A stretch of DNA of 12,807 nt from the NCBI GenBank assembly GCA_020052895.1, contig JAGVOE010000036.1, positions 1-12,807 of the forward strand. Reading direction: 5' to 3'. Source of the DNA: Candidatus Woesebacteria bacterium (GTDB lineage Bacteria; Patescibacteriota; Microgenomatia; UBA1400; MFAQ01). Under the pieces are notes generated by a model. That model did no database searches, had not been told where the DNA came from, and saw only the letters and a program-made list of their open reading frames with translations. Positions 1-6,164 of this stretch are shown here, one piece after another. Position numbers and translations under genes: made by a program. The stretch's first letter is position 1; the number at the start of each line of letters is the position of its first letter.

Positions 1-1251
1 GATAACAATTGTAGGAATCATCGGATTTGGGCGGAGGGCTTGGGGTGGATCAACAGTGAGAGCGGAAGCAACCGGAGCAAGTAGTAGCCAAGCTAAGAGA
101 AATAGGTGTGACTTCTCTCTTAGATTCTTCAAAAGATAAAATAGGCCAATCAAAAATAAAATCATGACCGGAAAACCAAGTAGATTGGCCCCTGGGATAG
201 CAAACTGGGACTGAGCTCCCCTACTCTGATTGAAGAAAGCCGGGGTAAAGTACTCGAAGTAATTATTAATAAAAGTTTGGACGAAATAGACAGGGCGGTT
301 GAAAACAAACTTGGCGATAATAGGTGGCAGTCCACTTTCAATTCGCCTTTGGCCTAGGGTGTATGCGGTAGACTCCGTGATGATATTTAGCTTGCTGTAG
401 CGCGCAGTGCCGACTCCCGTGAAGACCTGGAAGGCGACGATGGCGGCAAAGAAGGTTAGTATTAAAAATGCGATTATCGACCGGATCCTGGATTGCCGCG
501 CCTGCCTGCCGGCAGGCAGGTCGATACCTCCTCGCAATGACGGCCAATAAATGATGAGGAAAGCGAGGAGGAGTAAGGGAACAAAGACACGGGCAGTATT
601 GTAGGTGTGAAGAGATAAACCAAGAAGGACCATAGAAGTTATTAGTGCGAAGTTGTCTGTGCGAGGTACATTAACCCATTTAACTAAAAAGTAGAAGCCA
701 AAGATGATCAGGGTCAATGACAAATTCGCTTCAAGAGCAGGTCGGGAAATAAAGAAGTGCCAAGGAAGTAGAGCCAAGAAGAAGGCGGAAATGAGGGGGA
801 GGTTGATGGAGTGAGACCCGCCTGCCGGACGGGCAGGTTGCCACGCCTGCCTGCCGGCAGGCAGGTCGGTACCTCCTCGCAATGACGAATTTTTATGATC
901 GGCATCGTGAGGGGGGAAGAGGGCGCGAACCAATAAAAAGATACCTGGGATGGCTAGGGTACCGGCCAAAGCGGAGATAAAGCGGATGGAAAAAACCGAA
1001 AGACCAAAAGCCCAGACAGGGAAAACCGTCAGATAAATATAGAGAGGAAGTTTGTAGTCCCCAAAGGCGCGGAAAATCAGAGGTAGTCGAAATCCCCACT
1101 CGTCTTTGCCCGTCATGAGGATGGAGTAGGCATTGTACCCGTGACTTATCTCGTCCCAGTTAGGAGCTACCGGAAATCGATCAAGCCAAAAGAATCTGAC
1201 GAGACCTCCAAGCAAAGTGATGAGTATCAAAAGTAAAAGTGATTTTTTCAT
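1..1251 (-). CDS. PMT/ArnT-like membrane glycosyltransferase (GT-C), paralogue 4, 3' end outside window
   Basis: The frame is open for 417 codons from ATG at 1251 to the left edge, so the C-terminus is missing. The start is fixed by the ATGA overlap with the upstream gene's TGA. After a first membrane helix (about 5-23) comes an extracytoplasmic loop with the acidic pair D33-E34, then TGKDEWG and DYKLP (about 65-69). A second acidic site, E174 in SRPALEANL, follows. These positions match the catalytic or metal-binding acidic residues of PMT/ArnT family GT-C enzymes, which transfer a sugar from a polyprenyl-phosphate donor on the outer membrane face. It is closest to the neighbouring gene at 1248-2990. 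Oddly, three predicted cytoplasmic loops contain repeat-derived peptides: residues about 122-145 (LPAGRQAWQ plus PARPAGG), 196-205 (PRTDNFALIT) and 238-253 (LPAGRQARQ). Acceptor and sugar are unknown. Confidence 0.88.
   Translation of the reverse strand, partial: MKKSLLLLILITLLGGLVRFFWLDRFPVAPNWDEISHGYNAYSILMTGKDEWGFRLPLIFRAFGDYKLPLYIYLTVFPVWAFGLSVFSIRFISALAGTLAIPGIFLLVRALFPPHDADHKNSSLRGGTDLPAGRQAWQPARPAGGSHSINLPLISAFFLALLPWHFFISRPALEANLSLTLIIFGFYFLVKWVNVPRTDNFALITSMVLLGLSLHTYNTARVFVPLLLLAFLIIYWPSLRGGIDLPAGRQARQSRIRSIIAFLILTFFAAIVAFQVFTGVGTARYSKLNIITESTAYTLGQRRIESGLPPIIAKFVFNRPVYFVQTFINNYFEYFTPAFFNQSRGAQSQFAIPGANLLGFPVMILFLIGLFYLLKNLREKSHLFLLAWLLLAPVASALTVDPPQALRPNPMIPTIVI
492..542 (-). repeat. 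51-base palindromic repeat, copy 1 (LPAGRQA repeat)
   Basis: The copy is centred on the perfect 20-base palindrome CCTGCCTGCCGGCAGGCAGG at 501-520. The outer arms ATTGC (492-496) and GCAAT (534-538) are also inverted repeats. It differs from the copy at 2591-2641 at two positions. It lies in frame in the leftmost gene and encodes SLRGGIDLPAGRQARQ (residues about 238-253), in the predicted cytoplasmic loop after the membrane segment that follows the PRTDNFAL helix. Its base composition is clearly more GC-rich than the surrounding coding sequence. Confidence 0.93.
639..666 (-). repeat. 28-base dimeric repeat, copy 1 (PRTxNxAL repeat)
   Basis: On the minus strand the unit is two 14-base halves, CCTCGCACAGACAA then CTTCGCACTAATAA. 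It encodes PRTDNFALI (residues 196-204 of the leftmost gene), directly before a membrane helix in the second predicted cytoplasmic loop. The next gene upstream has a near-identical unit at the equivalent loop (2417-2444). Confidence 0.8.
817..837 (-). repeat. 21-base nested insertion with imperfect palindrome
   Basis: Arms CCTGCC (821-826) and GGCAGG (832-837) form a small inverted repeat. Compare 807-887 with 2582-2641: both have TGGAGTGAGA followed by TTGCCACG and the 51-base repeat, but here exactly 21 extra bases separate them. The insertion adds seven residues (PARPAGG) in frame. It shares CCTGCC/GGCAGG arms with the larger repeat and may be a variant of it. Confidence 0.8.
838..887 (-). 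repeat. 51-base palindromic repeat, copy 2 (interrupted at its edge)
   Basis: The perfect 20-base palindrome lies at 846-865. Positions 838-887 are identical to 2592-2641, and the shared flank TGGAGTGAGA continues at 807-816 beyond the 21-base insertion. It encodes SSLRGGTDLPAGRQAWQ (residues about 122-138 of the leftmost gene) in the first predicted cytoplasmic loop, the same loop that holds copy 3 in the neighbouring paralogue. Confidence 0.93.
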
Positions 1252-2990
1252 TTCTTAAAATCGAAGACTTCCATTATTATCTCACCCTGAGGAGTGATTA
1301 CCTGATAGATAGTATGCCTGTCTGAGGGCAATAGAGATTTTCCCTGCCAGACATACAAGGTGTCGGGGTGATGATCTTCCGGCCAGTTAAGGGCTTCGAA
1401 ACTGTACTTTCCCAACCGATAATTTCCTAACTGATCCAAATAAGTGACTTGTCTTTCTTCGATTTCTGCTTGCCAAATGGTAGTGGCGGTCTGAAAATCC
1501 CGAGGTGGAATTTTAAGATAGAATGCGACAAAACTCTGGCTTTGAGTCCCCTTCTCTACCATCACAGTATCGTAATTCCCCTGGAGACGACCGACGGCAT
1601 TTATGGTATCTCTCCAGCCAAAGGAGATAGCTTGAGGATAGGTCACTGAGGAATTAAAGAAATAATCCTCGAGATAAAATCCGGTCAGAGTGACAGCCAG
1701 AGAAATGAAAATGATCAGAATAATTTTTTGAGACCTAAATTTAATTTCCAGCAAACTAACAAAACCAAAGGCGGCGATAATTTCCCAGAGACCAAGAAAC
1801 GAGCCGGCACGATTGGGTCGATAACCCTCTTTGGTAAGGGCGGCTGGTAGGGCGGCCAACAAGAGCCATAGAAGAAGAGGGCGAGCATCGTAGTTCTCGG
1901 TCTTTAATTTTTTGAAGAGGAGGAAAAGTCCATAAAGAACCAGAGGTAACATCCAGAAAAGCAGTAGCCCCCGACCGGGGATGACTGAATAAGTAGTTTC
2001 CCGACCGCCCTCGGTGAACCAAAATGGTAGGGAAAAATAACTCAGATAATTATCCGCAAACTCAGAAATGATGGTAAAGACCGGACTATGAATCAGACGA
2101 GGCAGACTGGGGCTTATCTTGGCCAGTGAGGAGTAAAACCCTTGATCGTCTAGCCGACTCCTACTTTCGCTGCTCAAATTGGAAATCAGAAGATCGCTTC
2201 CTCTTTTGGCCGAGTTACCAAAAACAGAGTCAACGGCCAAGGGACTAAGAATAACCAAGAAGGCGATAAATGCAGCTATTAGTGCATGGTTATTAGTGCG
2301 AGGTGCCGACGTAAAAATTTCTTTGCGATAAAGGAATAATAATGAGAGGGCGAAGAGTGGAATAAAAATCTTGGCCGAGTGATAGGCATAGAGACTTAGT
2401 CCCCAACAGATGGCAGTTAATAGGGCGAAGTTATTAGTGCGAGATGCTTTGAGAAAGCGGAGAAAGAAATAGAGACCGAGAGGAAAAAGAAAAGAAGTGA
2501 GATTGACCTCTAGGGCGGTACGGGAAAACTGGATATGCCAAGGAGAGATGGCGAGGAAGAGGGCGGCGAAGAGAGGAATGCTGGAGTGAGATTGCCACGC
2601 CTGCCTGCCGGCAGGCAGGTCGGTACCTCCTCGCAATGACGAAGGGGTTGGGAAAAGTTGGGCTGACAGGAGATATATGGCGAAGATAGCTAGAACACCA
2701 AAGATAACGCTGGGTAAACGAGCGGCAAATTCATTCAATCCAAAAACAGCGATACTGGGAATCATCAAATAGGTCTGGAGGGGAGCTTTGTAATCCAGGA
2801 AAGATTTGAACGAAACGATTGGCCAAGAGACTCCCCATTCGTCTTTGCCTGTCTGCAGTAGACTGTAGGCAGTGTAGGCTTGGCTAGCTTCGTCCGGAGA
2901 AAACCCCGCAGGAATGCGACCAAGTCCAATGAGACGTAAAGCTAAAGCTAGAATCAAAATGAGGCCAAGGAGAAATTTCCAGGATTTCAT
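1248..2990 (-). CDS. PMT/ArnT-like membrane glycosyltransferase (GT-C), paralogue 3, 580 aa
   Basis: Predicted integral membrane enzyme transferring a sugar from a lipid-phosphate carrier outside the cytoplasm. Seen: first helix about 5-23; acidic pair D33-E34 in FSPDEAS; TGKDEWG (47-53); DYKAP (66-70); a second acidic residue E161 in SRTALEVNL; many further helices; and a soluble C-terminal part from about residue 441 containing FYLKIPPRDFQ. That motif resembles FYTQYPPKDFQ in the neighbour at 2992-4668. These features are typical of bacterial PMT_2-type proteins. The ATG at 2990 lies one base after the upstream stop and has no clear Shine-Dalgarno site. The TGA stop overlaps the next ATG (ATGA). 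Repeat-derived segments occupy three predicted cytoplasmic loops: residues 117-133 (LPAGRQA type), 183-191 (SRTNNFALL) and 230-238 (PRTNNHALI). Donor and acceptor cannot be read from the sequence. Confidence 0.92.
   Translation of the reverse strand: MKSWKFLLGLILILALALRLIGLGRIPAGFSPDEASQAYTAYSLLQTGKDEWGVSWPIVSFKSFLDYKAPLQTYLMIPSIAVFGLNEFAARLPSVIFGVLAIFAIYLLSAQLFPTPSSLRGGTDLPAGRQAWQSHSSIPLFAALFLAISPWHIQFSRTALEVNLTSFLFPLGLYFFLRFLKASRTNNFALLTAICWGLSLYAYHSAKIFIPLFALSLLFLYRKEIFTSAPRTNNHALIAAFIAFLVILSPLAVDSVFGNSAKRGSDLLISNLSSESRSRLDDQGFYSSLAKISPSLPRLIHSPVFTIISEFADNYLSYFSLPFWFTEGGRETTYSVIPGRGLLLFWMLPLVLYGLFLLFKKLKTENYDARPLLLWLLLAALPAALTKEGYRPNRAGSFLGLWEIIAAFGFVSLLEIKFRSQKIILIIFISLAVTLTGFYLEDYFFNSSVTYPQAISFGWRDTINAVGRLQGNYDTVMVEKGTQSQSFVAFYLKIPPRDFQTATTIWQAEIEERQVTYLDQLGNYRLGKYSFEALNWPEDHHPDTLYVWQGKSLLPSDRHTIYQVITPQGEIIMEVFDFKK
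2276..2303 (-). repeat. 28-base dimeric repeat, copy 2
   Basis: On the minus strand the halves are CCTCGCACTAATAA and CCATGCACTAATAG. It encodes PRTNNHALI, residues 230-238 of the 580-residue paralogue, in the third predicted cytoplasmic loop. In the leftmost paralogue the equivalent loop instead holds a 51-base palindromic repeat (492-542). Confidence 0.82.
2417..2444 (-). repeat. 28-base dimeric repeat, copy 3
   Basis: On the minus strand the halves are TCTCGCACTAATAA and CTTCGCCCTATTAA. It encodes SRTNNFALL, residues 183-191 of the 580-residue paralogue, at the second predicted cytoplasmic loop. It corresponds in position to the copy at 639-666 in the next gene. Confidence 0.82.
2591..2641 (-). 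repeat. 51-base palindromic repeat, copy 3 (uninterrupted)
   Basis: The 20-base palindrome lies at 2600-2619 and the outer inverted arms ATTGC/GCAAT at 2591-2595 and 2633-2637. The unit is 17 codons long and encodes SSLRGGTDLPAGRQAWQ (residues 117-133) in frame, between two membrane helices. All three minus-strand frames of the unit are free of stops, so it can be read through in any sense frame. Confidence 0.93.
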
Positions 2991-2991
2991 A

Positions 2992-4668
2992 CTACTTAAT
3001 ATTATATGGTTTGGTGCCGGCTAGGATATAGAAGAGGGGCTGGCCGAAGATGTTCTTCTGAGTGGTGAGAACTTTGGTATTTTCCAGAGGATCCTTGCTC
3101 CAGTCCCAATCACCCTGACCTTCTCGTCCTTGGACAGCTAAGTATAAATCTTTGTCAGTTAGAAGCACCTTTAGCTCATCTACATTAGGTGATTCGCCAA
3201 AATAGTACTTCTTGTCAAAGACGAACCCGTGGAAGGACGATGTTTGGTAAGTATCAACTTTATCGGTGACGAAATTTTTCTGGAAGTCCTTGGGTGGGTA
3301 CTGAGTGTAAAAAAGGAAGAGAAGTAAGGATGGTTGATAGGTGTTATTGATATACACTTTGTCGTACTGGCTGGTAAGGGGCCTTAGCTCCGTAAAGATA
3401 TTTTCGAAACCGTATTCCCAGAGTGAGGCCGACTCGTAACGGTAGTGAGTCGAGTAACGGTGGAAGTAGCCGGCAAAAGAAACAACTAAAAGGGTGAGGA
3501 AGATGATGATGGCCGGTTTGACTAATTTTTTACCAAACAGATTTAACAAATATATTCCTCCCAGAGAGGAAATTAAGATTAATGGAGGCAGCATTAGAAA
3601 AAGTCTGGTGGCATGAGTGCCGCCATTGGTAGTCAGACTACTGGAGACGGGGGCCAGTAAAAGCCAAAGTAGGAGGATTTTGTTTTCCTTTTGGGAGATA
3701 TTTTTGAAGATAAAGAAAATCCCGGCCATCAGTAAGGGAAGCGTAACAATAAGAAGTTCCCCCACCATAGAGATGGAGTGGCGGAAAAAAGGATCTCCGC
3801 TAATAAAGAGAAACTGGGGAGAGAAAGCAGTGAGGTAGTTGTTAGCAAATGCTTGGGTAATCGCCAGATATTTATTATGAAAGAGAGATTCACCGAAGGA
3901 TTGTTTAACCCAGGGATCGGTTCTCTGAAGAATCACCGGTTCAATAATTTTTGGGTCGCCAAAGATACTGACCAGATTGAACCGGCCGCCGGCATGACCA
4001 AAAAGAACACTGAAAACAATCGGAGAAAACAGAATAAGGGGGAAAACAAGTCGGTACCAATTTTTCTTTAGATTTAGTTTTGGCCGCTCAACAAATAGTA
4101 AAGCCAAGACAAAAAGAGGGGTAAAAACCATCGCGGTGGAGTAGGTATAAAAAGTCAGAATAAAAGGGAATAGACTAGCGAAGTGCTTGCCACGGAGAAA
4201 CAACAGCGTCCCCAACATGATAAGAAAAATTAAAGGGACGACCTCAAAAGCGGCCCGGGAAAAATGGATGTGCCAGGGAGTGAGAGCCAGTAGGAGGGCA
4301 GACAAAAGTGCGAGGTGTTTGGTGCGGGGTGTGGCGATGAAGAGGGTTTTGGCCAGAAAATAGATAAGAATAATACTGAGAGACCCAATGAGGGCTACCG
4401 GTAGGCGGACAGCCAGATCGGCAGGACCCAAGAGACCAACGAAGGGGACGGTAAGGTACATGAGTAACGGCGCTCGCCACTCAGCCAGACTTTGAATGTA
4501 AGTCGGTAGCAAATGGCCCATGTAGTCACGGCCCGTCGTAACAAGTGACCAAGCTTGATAGCCAACATCGATTTCGTCTCCAAACAAAGCAATGGGGAGT
4601 GTAGTGAGACTTTCGAGCCGAAAAAAAGCGCCTATGGCAACTATCAATCCCAACAGAACTTCTATCAT
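2992..4668 (-). CDS. PMT/ArnT-like membrane glycosyltransferase (GT-C), paralogue 2, 558 aa
   Basis: Polytopic enzyme of the same type as its neighbours. Acidic pair D31-E32 in LFGDEID, the motif EWRAP (63-67, where relatives have DYKAP or DYKLP), and E142 in SRAAFEVV mark the expected active-site loops. THATRLFLMLPP is a later conserved loop and helix. The C-terminal part from about residue 402 is predicted extracytoplasmic and holds NTYQPSLLLFLFY and YPPKDFQ. The ATG at 4668 overlaps the upstream TGA (ATGA), and the TAG stop is one base before the next ATG. A 28-base repeat at residues 114-122 (PRTKHLALL) lies in the loop that carries the LPAGRQA repeat in paralogues 3 and 4. An AG-rich tract at 4682-4688 could help initiation. 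Donor and acceptor are unknown. Confidence 0.92.
   Translation of the reverse strand: MIEVLLGLIVAIGAFFRLESLTTLPIALFGDEIDVGYQAWSLVTTGRDYMGHLLPTYIQSLAEWRAPLLMYLTVPFVGLLGPADLAVRLPVALIGSLSIILIYFLAKTLFIATPRTKHLALLSALLLALTPWHIHFSRAAFEVVPLIFLIMLGTLLFLRGKHFASLFPFILTFYTYSTAMVFTPLFVLALLFVERPKLNLKKNWYRLVFPLILFSPIVFSVLFGHAGGRFNLVSIFGDPKIIEPVILQRTDPWVKQSFGESLFHNKYLAITQAFANNYLTAFSPQFLFISGDPFFRHSISMVGELLIVTLPLLMAGIFFIFKNISQKENKILLLWLLLAPVSSSLTTNGGTHATRLFLMLPPLILISSLGGIYLLNLFGKKLVKPAIIIFLTLLVVSFAGYFHRYSTHYRYESASLWEYGFENIFTELRPLTSQYDKVYINNTYQPSLLLFLFYTQYPPKDFQKNFVTDKVDTYQTSSFHGFVFDKKYYFGESPNVDELKVLLTDKDLYLAVQGREGQGDWDWSKDPLENTKVLTTQKNIFGQPLFYILAGTKPYNIK
4302..4329 (-). repeat. 28-base dimeric repeat, copy 4 (diverged)
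   Basis: On the minus strand the halves are CCCCGCACCAAACA and CCTCGCACTTTTGT, aligned to the other copies by the CGCAC cores 14 bases apart. It encodes PRTKHLALL (residues 114-122 of the 558-residue paralogue) in the first predicted cytoplasmic loop. It is less similar to the consensus than copies 1-3, so it may be older. Confidence 0.65.
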
Positions 4669-6164
4669 GGATTTATTATATCCTCCCCTTCATTTACAAA
4701 GAAATGATACTCGTAAATGGGAGTGTCTATCGTCTTTAACTTTGGCTGATGAGCCAACTTGGCCATAACAATACTTTTCGATGGTAAAATATCTCCCGGC
4801 TTCCAGGACTTGAGGGGTGAACTAAAATTGGCCGCCTCCAGAAAATTCCCTGTATATCCTTCTTGATCATAGGCACTGTTTTGTATGAAGGGAGTCAAAT
4901 TGTTTTTCTCGGAAACTCGTGCCAGGTAGGAATAAGCTTCGGCAACTGTATTTGAAGGGAGAAAGTAGGTTCTAGAAATAACAGGATAGGTGTACCAATA
5001 ATATTTTACGAAATCGAAATAGTTGGCAGAAAATAAAATGACCACAACAAGCAAAATGACTCGAGACAGTACTTTATGCTTTAGCTCCGTTATTTCCCCT
5101 ACTCCCAAGGTGGCGAGAGCTACGTAAGCCGGAATAAAGGCCATCAGGCGAGAGGCCCGGTGGACACTCCCCACCAAGCCAAAAAGAATCGGTGTCAAAA
5201 ACATAACCGTTATCAAGAAAGTCCACATACCTCTTTTTTGGAAAGCTTTGTAGAGACCAAATAAAAATAGTGGCATCGAGGCCAGAAGGAGCATACCGTG
5301 GATACCGGTGGAGTGCCAGATCAGGTCGTCACCTTTGATAAACAAAAAAGAAATATCAAAACTGGAGAGGTATGGATAAAGAAAATCGTAAATAGAACTC
5401 CAGCTAAAACCATGAGCATTAAAAACAGCACCGGCGTACTTTTTCTCTAAGATAGGAATAATCGCGAAAAAAGGTAAAACTCCCAGACCAAAATAAATTG
5501 ACTTCTTTACAAATCCCTCCAAATCTTTTCTTCCAAACTTCCCGTGTAATCCCTGAAATAAATAAACAACAGTAAGAATGCACCAGACGGGAACTACGGC
5601 TCTCATGGCCTTGTAGGTATAGAAATTTATCCCCAGTGAAATACCTCCAAGTACAAGATATTTAATCTTCTTGGTATCCGAGTAATACCATAGACTGATA
5701 AGCCATAAAAGAGTAAGGGGAATGGGGAAAATGTTATCCAGCGCCATGTGGGTTTGCAGCATGACCAGTGGAGTCGTTATAAAAATTAGAGCTCCAATAA
5801 TACCAGCCTGGCGACTAAGTAATTTGGACAGCCAAAAGTACATTAAGAAGGTGCTCACTATTAGGACGGCTACAGTAGAAAGTCGTAAGGCCAAAAGCGA
5901 AGGCCCAAAGATCTTAAAGACAGCGGTAATATAGTACTGAGATACTGGCTGTCGCCAGTCTGCACCATTGAGAGACAGAACAAAGAAAGGCATAAAGCGA
6001 CCATTTTCGTCGTGGCCTGTCCTAGCCAGAAGGGCGGCGTTGTAACCGAATGCAGCCTCGTCTACAATGAGCCCTGGTGGAGTTTCCAGTATTCGATAAG
6101 AAAAGAAAACTCCGATGAGAGTAAGCGAAATAATACCGATAAAGAGAGGAATAAATTTTTTCAT
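4665..6164 (-). CDS. PMT/ArnT-like membrane glycosyltransferase (GT-C), paralogue 1, 499 aa
   Basis: Shortest of the four PMT-like paralogues. Seen: N-terminal helix (about 5-22), acidic pair D35-E36 in LIVDEAA, DWRQP (69-73, the DYKAP/EWRAP position), a second acidic site D143 in HMALDN, and SVHRASRLMAFIP matching the later conserved loop of its relatives. A compact C-terminal extracytoplasmic region starts near residue 381. In contrast to its downstream neighbours it has no repeat insertions. The loop before TM4 is only SKLLSRQAG, giving a reference for the uninterrupted family layout. The ATG directly follows the previous TAA with no gap, and its own TGA overlaps the next ATG. It probably uses a polyprenyl-phosphate sugar; specificity is not determinable. 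Confidence 0.92.
   Translation of the reverse strand: MKKFIPLFIGIISLTLIGVFFSYRILETPPGLIVDEAAFGYNAALLARTGHDENGRFMPFFVLSLNGADWRQPVSQYYITAVFKIFGPSLLALRLSTVAVLIVSTFLMYFWLSKLLSRQAGIIGALIFITTPLVMLQTHMALDNIFPIPLTLLWLISLWYYSDTKKIKYLVLGGISLGINFYTYKAMRAVVPVWCILTVVYLFQGLHGKFGRKDLEGFVKKSIYFGLGVLPFFAIIPILEKKYAGAVFNAHGFSWSSIYDFLYPYLSSFDISFLFIKGDDLIWHSTGIHGMLLLASMPLFLFGLYKAFQKRGMWTFLITVMFLTPILFGLVGSVHRASRLMAFIPAYVALATLGVGEITELKHKVLSRVILLVVVILFSANYFDFVKYYWYTYPVISRTYFLPSNTVAEAYSYLARVSEKNNLTPFIQNSAYDQEGYTGNFLEAANFSSPLKSWKPGDILPSKSIVMAKLAHQPKLKTIDTPIYEYHFFVNEGEDIINP
4675..4688 (-). promoter_or_regulatory. AG-rich tract (possible SD) and TATAAT upstream of paralogue 2 start
   Basis: Within the last codons of paralogue 1 the minus strand reads GGGGAGG (4688-4682), then A, then TATAAT (4680-4675), then six bases to the ATG at 4668. 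GGAGG sits 13 bases before the ATG, farther than usual for a Shine-Dalgarno site. TATAAT matches a -10 box, but I see no convincing -35 at 16-18 bases. Either function is speculative; the tract also encodes the paralogue's last residues. Confidence 0.25.

Noticed and set aside
501..520. The 20-base palindrome as a Rho-independent terminator
   Set aside because: It lies inside an open coding frame, has no following T-run on the minus strand, and occurs repeatedly within genes.
338..1099. Small minus-strand reading frames at 338-547, 714-905 and 893-1099
   Set aside because: They lie in other frames of the leftmost GT-C gene, whose own frame is open from 1251 to the window edge with clear family motifs. 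They appear open partly because the 51-base repeat has no stops in any sense frame.
492..2641. The repeats as a CRISPR array
   Set aside because: Copies are hundreds to thousands of bases apart, sit inside coding frames and have no regular spacers.
3617..4071. Plus-strand reading frames at 3617-3838 and 3778-4071
   Set aside because: They are antisense to a well-supported PMT-like gene, with no recognisable motif, no start signal and low-complexity charged composition.
4165..4200. GKHFASLF in loop 2 of paralogue 2 as a decayed 28-base repeat
   Set aside because: The DNA match to the repeat is short and needs gaps; too weak to separate from chance.
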